Assembly: GCF_009806555.1 (NCBI RefSeq)
Contig: NZ_VUOK01000058.1
Location: forward strand, 238,032-302,031
Length of the DNA stretch: 64,000 nt
From: Methylobacterium sp. 2A
GTDB lineage: Bacteria > Pseudomonadota > Alphaproteobacteria > Rhizobiales > Beijerinckiaceae
Reading direction: 5' to 3'
Below, piece by piece: positions 32,792 through 42,031 of the stretch. Each line of letters opens with the position of its first letter. Within the stretch, counting starts at the first letter, position 1. A model generated the notes under the pieces. It had not been told where the DNA came from. It made no database searches and was given only the letters and a program-made list of their open reading frames with translations. A program made the translations under genes and the position numbers.

Positions 32792-35700
32792 CTATGCGCC
32801 GTCGAACCGCCCGCTGGCATGGGCCAGCATCGTGTAGACCTTGCCGGTCTCCGAGGTGAGATAGGCGTCGGTCCGCTTGGCGTCGCTGTCGTTCTTGACC
32901 ACGTCGCCGAGCAGGCGCTCGAACTCGCTGACGTAGCGGTCGACGCTGCGGCGGAACTCCGCATCCGTCCGGTAGCGGCGCTGGATCTCCGTGAAGGTCG
33001 CCCGCCCCTGCGCCGTGTAGATCCGCGGGTCGAACAGGTTCGGCTCGCCGCGGCGGTACCGCTCCCACAGATCGACCGCGGTCCGGTGCTCGATCATCTT
33101 GGCGATGTCGGTCGAGATCGTGTCGAGGGCGATCCGCCCGGTCTCGGCGGCCGCCACGGCGGGCCGGCGCGCCGAGGATGCGGGGGCGGGGGCCGGCGCG
33201 TCCGCGGCCGGCACCTCCTCGTCGTCGTCCAGCGAGGCGCGGGTCAGCAGGTCGGACAGCCAGCCCCGCTTGTCCCCGGCCCGTGCCGGGCCGGCGGTGC
33301 GGGTCGGCGCGGCCGAACGCGGCGCCTCGCTCCGGGCCTGGCCGGACGCGGCAGGCCGCGGCATCGCCGGAGCCGGCAGAGCCGGGGCGGGCGGCGCAGC
33401 GGAGGGCGCCGGCGCGAAGGAGGCCAGAGGCGCCGACGGAGCCGCAGCCGGCGCCGCGACGGAACGCCCGCCGCCTTCGGCGGTCCGCCGCTGCGCCTGC
33501 GGCTGCGCGACATCCACCGTGCGGCCGGAGCGGGAGACCAGGGACGAGAGCTCGTTGAGCGCCTTGATCTGGTCGGCCACCACCCGGCGCATCTCGCCCG
33601 TGGCGTCCTGCGTCTCGCGGGGCAGTTCGAGCACGCCCTTGGCGAGTTCGGCGCGGGTCGCGTCGAGTTCGCCGCGGATCGAGCCCGCCATCTCGCGCAG
33701 CGCCGAGAAGGAGTCGCCGAAGCTGGCCTGCGCCTCCTGGAAGCCGGTGCGCATGTCGCGCGCCGCCTCCTCGAGGGCCTGTCGCACGCCCTGGGCGGCC
33801 TTCTCGCCCTCGGCGCTGGCGCTCTCCTTCAGGTCGGCGAAGGCGCTCGTCACCGAGGCGCCGGCGCCCTCCGCGGTCCGGGTCAGGGTCTCGCCGACGC
33901 TGCGGGCCCGCTCCTCGGCGGCGCGCAGGGTCTGCTCGATCGTCCGCTCCAGGGCCTTGCCGTTCTGCTCCAGGGCGGCGGCGCGGGCCTCGAAGGCGGC
34001 GAGCGCCTGGGTGAGCGCCGTCTCGCGGCCAGACAGGGCCGAACCCAGCCGCTCCTCGATGGCGGCGAGCGAGGCGGCGGCCCGATCGAGGGCCGCCACA
34101 TGTGCGCCGGTCTGCTCCGCGAGCGAGCGGCCCCGTCCGTCGAGGGTCTCGGCCAGGCGGGAGGCCTCGCTCAGCGCCCCGTCGGCCGCGCCGCGCAGGG
34201 CCTCGACCTGGGACGAGACGCCCGCGCTCGCCCGGCCTGTCTCGGCCGCGATGCGCTCCAGGGCCGTCTGGACCTGCTCGATCCGGCCCGCCAGACCCTG
34301 CTCGATCGCACCGAGATTGGTGTCGGCCCCGGCCACGAGATCGCTGAGGGCGCGGTTGGCAGCCTCGATCCGCTGGAGCAGGCTGCCGAGTTCCCGGCCC
34401 ATCCGGTCGTTGGTCTCGAACAGTTCCGAGAGCGTGCGGCCGGCTCCGTCCTCGATGGCGGCGCGCAGCAGCTCGGCCGAGGCCCGCGACTGCACGGCCA
34501 GTTCCTCGGTCCGCTCCCGCAGGCTCTCGGCCAGCGGCATGCCGGTCTCGGACAGCGCCCGCTCGATCGCCTCGGCCCGGTCGGCCAGGGCGCGGGCGAG
34601 GTCGAGCATCGGCCCGTCGATGGCGCCGCGCAGGCGCTCGACATGCCCCTCCAGGGCGTCGCCGACATTGCGGCCGCTGTCGTCGAGGCCGGCGAGCAGG
34701 GCGCCGCCCCGCTCCTCGATCCCACGGACCAGGGCCTCGGCACTCTCCGCGAGGCGACGCGACAGGGCCTCGCCGCGGGCATCCACCAGGGCACCCAGGG
34801 CCTCGGTGCGCCGCTCGAAGGCGGCCCCCAGCGCCTCGATCCGGGCATCGATCAGGCCGCCCAGGATCGCCTCGCGCCGGCCGAGCGTCTCGGCCAGGGC
34901 CGCGTTGTGGGCGTCGACCTGCTCGGCATGGGCGCGGGCGCGCTCGTCGAGGGCGGCCACGAGGTTCGCGGTGCGCTCGTCCACGAGGCTCGCGAAGGCC
35001 TCGTGGCGGTCGTCGAAGGCGTTGGCCAAGGTGTCGGCGCGCTGCGCCACCAGGGTCGCGAACAGCCGCATCCGGCTGTCGATGCGCTGGGTGAAGGCGT
35101 CGGCGCGGGCATCGACGTCCTGGGCCAGGGCCTCGCTATGCGCCGCCACGGCTTGCGCCAGGGACGCCGCGCGCTCCTGCACGACCTCGTCGAGGGTGCG
35201 CAGGCGGGTGTCGAACACCTCGACCAGGGCGCCGGTGCGGCCGTGGGCGGTGTCGATCAGGGCCTGGCTGCGGTCGTCCAGCAGCCCCTCGATCGCCGCG
35301 CGCGCCTCCTCGAAGGTGGTCTGCAGGGCCGCGATCCGGGCATCGACCCGCTCGGACACGTCGCGGCCGGTCCCCTCGACGACGGCGCCGAGGCGAGTCT
35401 GGACCCGGTCGAACAGGGCCTGCAGCTCGCCCGTCCGCGCGCGCAGGGTCTCGGAGATCTGATCTTCGCGCGCCTCCAGCAGGCCCGCGATGGCGGGGTG
35501 CGCATGGTCGATGGTCGCCTGGAGCGCCTGGGTCCGCTGCTCGATCGCCCCGGCGATCTGCCGGCCGCGGGTATCCACGAGGCGGTCGATCTCGCCCTGC
35601 GCCCGCTCGAACAGGCCCTGAAGGTCGGAGAGGCGGTTGTCGAGCACGTCCGCCATCTGGGTCGGCGCCGCGTCGAGGGTCGTGCGCAGGCCCTCGGTCC

Positions 35701-38700
35701 GGGCCGCGATGGCGTCGGCGACTTCCTGGCCGCGGACATCCACGAGGTCGCGCAGGCCGGCCTGAGCCTCCTCGAACAGGGTCTGGAGCCGCTGCGTGCG
35801 CGCGTCGAGGGTGGCGGCGAGCTGGCGCTCGCGGGTCTCGACCAGCGCCGAGACGGCGGCGGGGGCCTCCTCCAGCACGGTGCGGAGGGACTGGATGCGG
35901 GCATCCACGGTGGCGGCGAAGCGGCCGCCGCCGCCCTCCACCAGGGCGTCGAGGGCGCCTTGAGCCTCCTCGAACAGGGTGCGCAGGGACTGGGCCCGGG
36001 CACTGAGCGTGTCGGCGAGGCGGTTGCCGCGCCCCTCGACCAGGGTCTCGAGATGGCCGAGCCGCTCGTCGAACAGGCTGCCGAGCTGCCGGGTCCGGTC
36101 CTCCAGGGCGCCGGTCGCGGTGCCGAACACGCCGTCCAGGGCGGCGACGAGCGCCTGGCCGCGGCCGTCCAGCGCGTCTTTGATCGGGCCCATGCGGCCG
36201 TCGAGGGTGGCGGCCAGGGTGCCGGCGTGACCGTCCAGCATCACGCGGATCTGGTTGGTGCGGTCGTCCAGCAAGGTGTGGACCGTGCGCACGCCGTCGT
36301 CGAGCAGGCCGCTGATGTCGGCGGTGCGGCTCGACAGGGTGTGGCCCAGGCGGCCCTCGCCGTCGTCGAGCATCCGCTCGGCATCCGCGATGGTCTGCTG
36401 CAGCTTGGCCAGCACGCTCTCGCCGCGCTGGTCGATCAGCTCCGCGAGCGACGTGCCGCCCCGGTCGAACAGGCGGGCCAGCTCGGTGATCCGGCCGCCG
36501 ATCGCCCCGAACACAGCCCGGCCCTTCTCGTCGAGCTCGCCCGACAGGCTGGCGATGCGCTCGTCGATCTCGCGCGCCAGCAGATCGGCGCGCTCCGCGA
36601 AGGCGGTGCGGACCGCCTCGGCGCGGGCGGCGAACGTCGCGTCGGCGCTCTCGGTGCGCTCGTCCATCAGACGGACGAGGGCCTCGCCGCGGGCCGACAG
36701 CGCGGTCTCGAGGCCGCGCGTGGCCTCCTCGATCGTCGCCGTGAGGGCGCGGACGCGCTCGGCCATGGCGCCGTCGAGCCCGCCGGTCCGGTCGGCGATC
36801 GTCGCCACGAGGTCGCGGGTCCGGCCGGCCAGTTCCTCATCCACCGCGCGGGTGCGCGCCTCGATCACGCGGATCGCCTCGAAGGCCTGCACGCCGAAAC
36901 TCTCGTCCACGAGGCGGGCGCGCTCGTCCAGCGTCTCGGCGATCGCCTGGAGGCGGCTGACCACGCCGGAATCGAACTGGCCGGCGCTCTCCTCGATCCG
37001 GCGGGCGATCTCGCCCGTGTGCCGGGCGATGTCCTGCCCGAGCCCGGAGGTGCGGCCCTCCAGCATCTCGACCAAGCCGCGATGCCCTTCGGCCATGATG
37101 CGCGCCATCTCGTCGGTTCGGGCGCGCAGCGTCTCGTCCACCGCATGGGCGCGGTCGCCGAGATGGCTGTCGATATGGCCGACGAGCTCCGCCACGGCCG
37201 CCCCGATCTCGGCGGCCCGACGTGCGGAACGCTCCTCCAGGCTGCCCAGATGGGTCTCGATCAGGGTTCCGGCCTCGTGGGCGCGGGCCGAGATCGTCTC
37301 GGCCACCGCCTGCCCCTTGCCGGTCAGCAGACGGTCCATCTCCTCCAGCCGGGCGCCGACGGTCTCGCCGAGGGCCGCGGTGTCGCGGCCGATCCGGTCG
37401 GCCAGGATGTCGCCGCGGGCGATGGTCTCCTGCAGGGCGGCGAGGCGGTTGCCCAGCGTCTCGTCGATCGCCCGGACCCGCCCGTCGGCGGTCTCGGCGA
37501 AGCTCGCGCCGGTCTGGCTGAGCGTGTCGGCGATGCGCGCCCCCTGGCTCGCGACGGCGAGCACGATGTCGCGGCCGGTGACGCTGATCCGGGCCTGGGT
37601 CTCGTCGGCGTGGCCGGCGAGCAGCTCTGCGACGCTCCGGCCGTGCTCGCCGAAGGCCGCTTCCATCTCGCCGATCCGGGCGGCGAGGTCGGCCGAGATC
37701 GCGCGGGCGGCCTCCGCGAGGCTGCCGGTGGCGTCGCCGGTGCGGGCGGTGAGCTCGCGGTTGAGGTCGTCGAGGGCGGCGCGGACGGCCGAGACCGCCT
37801 CGGTGCCGCGGGTGCCGAGATCCGTGCCGGCCCGGTCGGCGGCTTCGAGGAACCGGGCCATGAGGGCGGCGGTCTCGGCCTCCACGGCGCCCGCCACCTC
37901 GGTCGAGGCGGTGCGCAGGGTCTCCAGGGTTGCGGCGAGGCGCGCGGCGGCGTCCCGGGTCTGCGCCTCGGCGGCGGTGCCGGTCTGCTCGGCGGCGGCG
38001 CGCAGCGCCTCGGCGGCCTCCTCGGTCCGCGCCCCCAGGGCGGCGGCGGACTCCGCGAGCCGCCGCTCCAGGATCCGCACGGCCTCCAGGGTCCGGGCCT
38101 CGACCGCGCCCGTGGCGGCCTCGGTGGTCCCGTGCAGGGCGGTGGTGGCCTCCTCGGCGCCGCGCCGGAGCGCCGCGACCGCTTCGGCGGTGCGGCCGTC
38201 GATCTCGCCCGACAGGCCCTCGACCGTGCCGCGCAGGGACTGGACGGCGGCCGCAGCCCCCGTCTCGAAGCCCCGACCCAGGGCCGTGAAGGCGGCCTCC
38301 AGGTTCGCCGCGACCGTGTCGGTCCGCTCGGCGATGCCGGTCCCGGCGCGCTCGGCCGCGGCGGCGACGCGGGTCTCCAGATCCGCGGCCCGCACCGTCA
38401 CGGTCTCGTCGAGCCGTGCCGCGATGCCGTCCATGCGCTCGGCGACCGCGCCGCCGCGCTCCGTCAGCGCGTCGGCGATCCGCTCGGCGGTACCGATCAG
38501 CGCGTCGCGGACTTCGCCGGCCCGGACCGCCAGGGTCTCGCCCGCGCCGCCGGCGGCGAGCGCCAGGGCCGCCTGCGCGTCGCGCCCGCGCCCCTCGATC
38601 GCCTCGGCGACCGACAGACCCGTGGTCTCGATCTCGGCCCGCAACGCCGTGCCGCGGCCCGCGATGTCCTGGGCGAGGGCCGATCCGGTCTCGGCGAAGC

Positions 38701-40081
38701 GCGCCGTGATCTCGGCGCCCATCGCGCCGAACCGGTCGGTCAGCTCGGAGCCGCGCGACAGGAACACGCTCTCCAGCCCGGTGGCCGAGCGCTCGAAGCT
38801 CTCGCGCACCGCGCCGGCCTGGCGCTCCAAGGCCGCGCCGACCTGCGCGCCGGTCTCCTCGATGCTGCGGGCCAGGGTGCCGGCATTCTCGGTGAGGCGG
38901 CCCGCCAGGGCGGCGCCGGCTGCCTCGAAGGCGCCGGTCGCCTCGCCGGCGCGGCTCTCGAAGGCGCGGGTCAGGTCCGCGCCGACCTCCTGCAGGCTGC
39001 CGCGCACCGCCTCGCTGGTGGCCGTCAGCGTGTCGATCAGGTCGCTGCCGCGGGCGGTCATCAGGCCGACCACCCGGTCCCCGGCCTCGCCGAGGGAGGC
39101 GGTGATGGCCGCGCCGCGGGTCTCCAGGGCGCCCGTCACGCGCTCGCCCGCGCCGTTCAGGGCGGTCACGATCCGGTCGGAGGCGCCTTCGAGCTCCTGG
39201 CTCAGGCTCTGGTGCGAGCCCGTGATGGCGTTGCGCACCCGGTCGGCGTTGGTGACGATCGCCTCGCGCTGGGCGACCAGCTCCTCGACCAGGGAGCGGA
39301 TGCGGATCTCGTTGTCGGAATAGGCGCGCTCCAGGGTGGCGATCTCGCCGCGCACCAGAGTCTCAAGCTCGCCCGCGCGGGCGAGCGCCCGCTCGACGCC
39401 GTCGCCCACCGCGGCCACCTCGCGGCGCACGGTCTGCGACATGGTCAGCACCGCGTCGGTCGAGAAGCTCTCGGGCTCGGCCAGACGCACCGCGACCTCG
39501 CCGACCGCCCGGGCGACGAGGCGCATCTCCTGGGCGCGCACCGCCAGCATGGCGGCGATCACGAACAGCACCACCGGGCCGAACAGGGCCGCCGCCCCCA
39601 CGCTCGCCTGGAGCGCGGAGAGCCCCGCCACGACGCCGCGCAGGTCGCCCCCGGACTTCGTCCAGGCGATCAGCACCAGGGCGCCGATCCAGGCGAGGCC
39701 GGCGGCGAGGGCGAACAGATAGGGCTTGGGCGAGGAGCGCACCCGCAGGGTCTGCTGCAGGATGCCGATGTTGCGCCGGTCGTCATTGGCCACGAGCGAC
39801 CGGTCGGGGGGCAGGAGCCCACCCTCGCGGCGCGGGCGATCAAGGCCGGGCGGAGGCAGGTCGGAGGCGAGCGGCGGATCGAGATCGAGGCGCGGCGGCA
39901 TGGTCCGGCCGCCCATGTCGAGTCCGCCGTCGAGCAGCGGATCGGCGTCGCCGACGTCGGGCAGGCGCGGCTCGGCGCGGCCTTCGAGGCCGTTGGGCGT
40001 CAGGGCGTCGAGGTTCAGCGCCTGCTCGATCGCAGAGAGCGCGGCCTCGGCCGGGTCCTTCAGCTTCTTCTCGGTCGCCAT
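32792..40081 (-). CDS. Giant membrane-anchored coiled-coil protein, Growth Pole Ring (GPR/RgsE)-like
   Basis: A 2429-residue protein. A disordered Pro/Asp-rich N-terminus (1-110) precedes two transmembrane helices (about 121-140 and 161-181). Some 2000 residues of Ala/Glu/Arg-rich helical repeats in 11/22/33-residue periods follow, of the ApoA1/A4/E type. Then come a Pro/Ala linker (about 2210-2310) and a conserved C-terminal domain (IALDTISTDIAKMIEHRTAV, WERYRRGEPNLFDPRIYT, DAEFRRSVDRYVSEFERLL). This architecture matches the Rhizobiales GPR/RgsE protein that forms a ring at the growing pole. Exact 33-residue tandem units lie around residues 1345-1600. Identification rests on architecture and size, not on alignment. 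Confidence 0.78.
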   Translation of the reverse strand: MATEKKLKDPAEAALSAIEQALNLDALTPNGLEGRAEPRLPDVGDADPLLDGGLDMGGRTMPPRLDLDPPLASDLPPPGLDRPRREGGLLPPDRSLVANDDRRNIGILQQTLRVRSSPKPYLFALAAGLAWIGALVLIAWTKSGGDLRGVVAGLSALQASVGAAALFGPVVLFVIAAMLAVRAQEMRLVARAVGEVAVRLAEPESFSTDAVLTMSQTVRREVAAVGDGVERALARAGELETLVRGEIATLERAYSDNEIRIRSLVEELVAQREAIVTNADRVRNAITGSHQSLSQELEGASDRIVTALNGAGERVTGALETRGAAITASLGEAGDRVVGLMTARGSDLIDTLTATSEAVRGSLQEVGADLTRAFESRAGEATGAFEAAGAALAGRLTENAGTLARSIEETGAQVGAALERQAGAVRESFERSATGLESVFLSRGSELTDRFGAMGAEITARFAETGSALAQDIAGRGTALRAEIETTGLSVAEAIEGRGRDAQAALALAAGGAGETLAVRAGEVRDALIGTAERIADALTERGGAVAERMDGIAARLDETVTVRAADLETRVAAAAERAGTGIAERTDTVAANLEAAFTALGRGFETGAAAAVQSLRGTVEGLSGEIDGRTAEAVAALRRGAEEATTALHGTTEAATGAVEARTLEAVRILERRLAESAAALGARTEEAAEALRAAAEQTGTAAEAQTRDAAARLAATLETLRTASTEVAGAVEAETAALMARFLEAADRAGTDLGTRGTEAVSAVRAALDDLNRELTARTGDATGSLAEAARAISADLAARIGEMEAAFGEHGRSVAELLAGHADETQARISVTGRDIVLAVASQGARIADTLSQTGASFAETADGRVRAIDETLGNRLAALQETIARGDILADRIGRDTAALGETVGARLEEMDRLLTGKGQAVAETISARAHEAGTLIETHLGSLEERSARRAAEIGAAVAELVGHIDSHLGDRAHAVDETLRARTDEMARIMAEGHRGLVEMLEGRTSGLGQDIARHTGEIARRIEESAGQFDSGVVSRLQAIAETLDERARLVDESFGVQAFEAIRVIEARTRAVDEELAGRTRDLVATIADRTGGLDGAMAERVRALTATIEEATRGLETALSARGEALVRLMDERTESADATFAARAEAVRTAFAERADLLAREIDERIASLSGELDEKGRAVFGAIGGRITELARLFDRGGTSLAELIDQRGESVLAKLQQTIADAERMLDDGEGRLGHTLSSRTADISGLLDDGVRTVHTLLDDRTNQIRVMLDGHAGTLAATLDGRMGPIKDALDGRGQALVAALDGVFGTATGALEDRTRQLGSLFDERLGHLETLVEGRGNRLADTLSARAQSLRTLFEEAQGALDALVEGGGGRFAATVDARIQSLRTVLEEAPAAVSALVETRERQLAATLDARTQRLQTLFEEAQAGLRDLVDVRGQEVADAIAARTEGLRTTLDAAPTQMADVLDNRLSDLQGLFERAQGEIDRLVDTRGRQIAGAIEQRTQALQATIDHAHPAIAGLLEAREDQISETLRARTGELQALFDRVQTRLGAVVEGTGRDVSERVDARIAALQTTFEEARAAIEGLLDDRSQALIDTAHGRTGALVEVFDTRLRTLDEVVQERAASLAQAVAAHSEALAQDVDARADAFTQRIDSRMRLFATLVAQRADTLANAFDDRHEAFASLVDERTANLVAALDERARAHAEQVDAHNAALAETLGRREAILGGLIDARIEALGAAFERRTEALGALVDARGEALSRRLAESAEALVRGIEERGGALLAGLDDSGRNVGDALEGHVERLRGAIDGPMLDLARALADRAEAIERALSETGMPLAESLRERTEELAVQSRASAELLRAAIEDGAGRTLSELFETNDRMGRELGSLLQRIEAANRALSDLVAGADTNLGAIEQGLAGRIEQVQTALERIAAETGRASAGVSSQVEALRGAADGALSEASRLAETLDGRGRSLAEQTGAHVAALDRAAASLAAIEERLGSALSGRETALTQALAAFEARAAALEQNGKALERTIEQTLRAAEERARSVGETLTRTAEGAGASVTSAFADLKESASAEGEKAAQGVRQALEEAARDMRTGFQEAQASFGDSFSALREMAGSIRGELDATRAELAKGVLELPRETQDATGEMRRVVADQIKALNELSSLVSRSGRTVDVAQPQAQRRTAEGGGRSVAAPAAAPSAPLASFAPAPSAAPPAPALPAPAMPRPAASGQARSEAPRSAAPTRTAGPARAGDKRGWLSDLLTRASLDDDEEVPAADAPAPAPASSARRPAVAAAETGRIALDTISTDIAKMIEHRTAVDLWERYRRGEPNLFDPRIYTAQGRATFTEIQRRYRTDAEFRRSVDRYVSEFERLLGDVVKNDSDAKRTDAYLTSETGKVYTMLAHASGRFDGA

Positions 40082-40226
40082 TCAACGCCTCGTGACACGG
40101 GTTCACCGGCACCTTGGGGGAGGCTGATGCCGGAGACGCAACACCCCGTTTACCATTACAAGATTAGACCTGGGCAGCGATTGCCGATACCCGAGCCCCC
40201 GGTCGGCCCCAGAAAACGTTAACCGA

Positions 40227-40688
40227 ATGGTTACCGACCCTGCCGCTCACCGCCTCCACATCGTGCCGCAGGGGAGGGGTCCGGCGCGATCCCCCGCGGG
40301 CGAATCAGGGGGTGAATTGTGTGGATCAGATCCGCAATCCCCAGAGAACACGGAATCCGGGGGCGCCGACGGGTCACCGATCGACCGTGCAGCCCTCGAC
40401 GCGCAGACCGGCGGTGACATCGATCTCGCCCGCGAGGTGCTGGCCCTGTTCGCCGGCCAGTGCCGGTCGCTCCTGCCCCGTCTGACCGATCCCGCTCTGC
40501 CGCGGAGCGAGCGCGCCGACCTCGCCCACACGCTCAAGGGCTCGGCCGCGGGCGTCGGGGCCGCGCGGGTCCATGCGCTGGCGGCTGTCGCGGAGACGCG
40601 CCTGCGCGGGGAGGGACAGGCCCCCCTGGACGAGCTGGTGGATGCGGTCGAGGCGGCCCTCCGCGCCGTCGCGGCCGGGCGAGCCTGA
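40227..40688 (+). CDS. Hpt domain protein (histidine phosphotransfer)
   Basis: A 153-residue protein with a variable N-terminus and a C-terminal Hpt four-helix bundle. LAREVLALFAGQCRSLLPRL is followed by the phosphorylated His (about residue 101) in LAHTLKGSAAGVGAARV. It should relay phosphoryl groups between a hybrid kinase and a response regulator. In other Alphaproteobacteria such orphan Hpt proteins serve cell-cycle relays, but assignment to that role is inference. It is divergent from the GPR-like gene. Confidence 0.82.
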   Translation: MVTDPAAHRLHIVPQGRGPARSPAGESGGELCGSDPQSPENTESGGADGSPIDRAALDAQTGGDIDLAREVLALFAGQCRSLLPRLTDPALPRSERADLAHTLKGSAAGVGAARVHALAAVAETRLRGEGQAPLDELVDAVEAALRAVAAGRA

Positions 40689-40864
40689 GGGCGTCGCCGG
40701 TATCCGGAGGCCGCGCGCATCGCTCCGGAACGGCGCGCGCGGCGATGCGGCGATCGATCCGGGACGGGCGTCAATCGCCGCGCTTGCATTCCGTGGGTTC
40801 AACCGCCAAGCAGTCACGCCGCCCGTTGGACTGGTTTTGCCCGACGCGAGCCCGGAGCCTCAGC

Positions 40865-41185
40865 ATGCCCAAGATCACCTACGTCGACCACGCCGGGACG
40901 GAGAGGACCGTCGAAGGCAGCGTCGGCGCGACCGTGATGGAGACGGCTTTGCGCAACAACGTGCCGGGCATCGACGCGGAATGCGGCGGTGCCTGTGCCT
41001 GCGCCACCTGCCACGTCTACGTCGCCGAGGACTGGATCGAGGCGGTCGGCAAGGCGCAGGACATGGAGCAGGACATGCTCGATTTCGCCAGCGACGTGCG
41101 CGAGAATTCCCGCCTCTCCTGCCAGATCAAGATCACCCCGGCGCTCGACGGGCTCAGGGTGACGACGCCGTCGCAGCAGGGGTAG
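40865..41185 (+). CDS. 2Fe-2S ferredoxin (adrenodoxin/FdxB type)
   Basis: A 106-residue electron carrier with cluster ligands in CGGACACATCHVY (C-x5-C-x2-C) and a fourth Cys in SRLSCQIKIT. VEGSVGATVMETALRNNVPGI and AVGKAQDMEQDML are adrenodoxin-family features. Such ferredoxins support Fe-S assembly, P450s or heme A synthesis; the partner is not visible here. Start at 40865. No stable operon partner. Confidence 0.94.
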   Translation: MPKITYVDHAGTERTVEGSVGATVMETALRNNVPGIDAECGGACACATCHVYVAEDWIEAVGKAQDMEQDMLDFASDVRENSRLSCQIKITPALDGLRVTTPSQQG

Positions 41186-41455
41186 GCAACCGGCCATCCG
41201 GCTAAAGCGCGAGGAGGCGCTGCCTCAGCGGGACGGGCATTTCCTTCGGTCTGACACGCGCGAAGGTGATCCTGTGTTGAGCCGCGCACGAGAAGCGCCT
41301 TTCGCCCAGTTCGGCTTCGCTTCCGATTTGCACGGTGCTCGCGAAGTCGCATTCGACTCTCCGTGAAATCCGCGCGGCGCTATGTTCAAGCGTGGGGTTC
41401 ATCATATCCTGAAAGGCGACGCCATGTTTCGGGATGACGCTCTGGGAGCTTGCGC

Positions 41456-41686
41456 ATGACGATAGCCAGAGTGCGGCGGGAAGGGGATGTGGAGCCGTCC
41501 GGACAGACCGCACAGCAGCGTGAGGCGCGCCTCGAAGCTGAGGCGTCGATGCTGGCGGTCGCCAGGGCGGATATCGAGCATGGTCGATACATCGCGGATG
41601 GGGATGTGGATGCATGGCTCGCGGCTTGGGAAAGCGGAGAGGCTGTCGAGCTACCTGAGGCTTCAGCGAGTTCGCCCAGGCCCTGA
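41456..41686 (+). CDS. Antitoxin-like protein paired with ParE-type toxin
   Basis: A 76-residue acidic protein. Its segment ARLEAEASMLAVARADIEHGRYIADGDVDAWLAAW resembles the toxin-binding helix of RHH/CopG-like antitoxins (DIxxGRyi...WL.sW). The start at 41456 has GGGAG 7 bases upstream; a TTG at 41450 is also in frame. It precedes the toxin gene by 24 bases. Confidence 0.75.
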   Translation: MTIARVRREGDVEPSGQTAQQREARLEAEASMLAVARADIEHGRYIADGDVDAWLAAWESGEAVELPEASASSPRP

Positions 41687-41710
41687 TCTCCTGCCTGCGG
41701 ACTTCGGACT

Positions 41711-42007
41711 ATGGCGTTTCGCGTCAGAATCTCCCGTGCGGCCGCCGCCGACCTTGTTCATATACGGCAGTGGCTTCGCCAACCCGGGGCTGGGGAAAAG
41801 GCGGCACACCGGCTTGCTCGGGTCAACGAAGCCGTTCGTGACTTACGATATCATCCGCTGAGGTGGCCAGAAGGCGAGTTTGAAGGAATACGGTCTCGCA
41901 GCGTAGCGGGTCACCGTATTCTGTACGCCGTCACAGACGATGAAGGCACGGCGACGGTCGACGGACTTCGCGTGTTTGGACCGGGCCAGAACCCGGACAG
42001 CCCTTGA
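41711..42007 (+). CDS. ParE/RelE superfamily toxin
   Basis: A 98-residue protein with the ParE fold markers: FRVRISRAAAADLVHIRQWLRQ, RLARVNEAVRDLRYHPLRWPEG, then IRSRSVAGHRILYAVTDDEGTATVDGLRVFG. ParE toxins poison gyrase, while RelE relatives cleave mRNA; the sequence fits ParE better. Second gene of a two-gene operon, convergent with the VWA gene. Confidence 0.84.
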   Translation: MAFRVRISRAAAADLVHIRQWLRQPGAGEKAAHRLARVNEAVRDLRYHPLRWPEGEFEGIRSRSVAGHRILYAVTDDEGTATVDGLRVFGPGQNPDSP

Positions 42008-42031
42008 CGCCCTAGCTCCTTTTGCTGGCTC

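Noticed and set aside
36255..39323. 1022-codon Ser/Arg-rich plus-strand frame
   Set aside because: A further shadow of the giant gene's codon bias with no recognisable domain.
32819..40222. 2467-codon frame on the plus strand
   Set aside because: It is the antisense of the GPR-like gene. The sense frame has membrane helices, coiled-coil repeats and a conserved C-terminal domain, while the antisense product is low-complexity Gly/Arg/Gln.
41202..41615. Minus-strand frame ending EMPVPLRQRLLAL
   Set aside because: It runs antisense to the antitoxin gene and has a poly-His start and no ribosome site. The tail may be a gene remnant, but I cannot support it as a gene.
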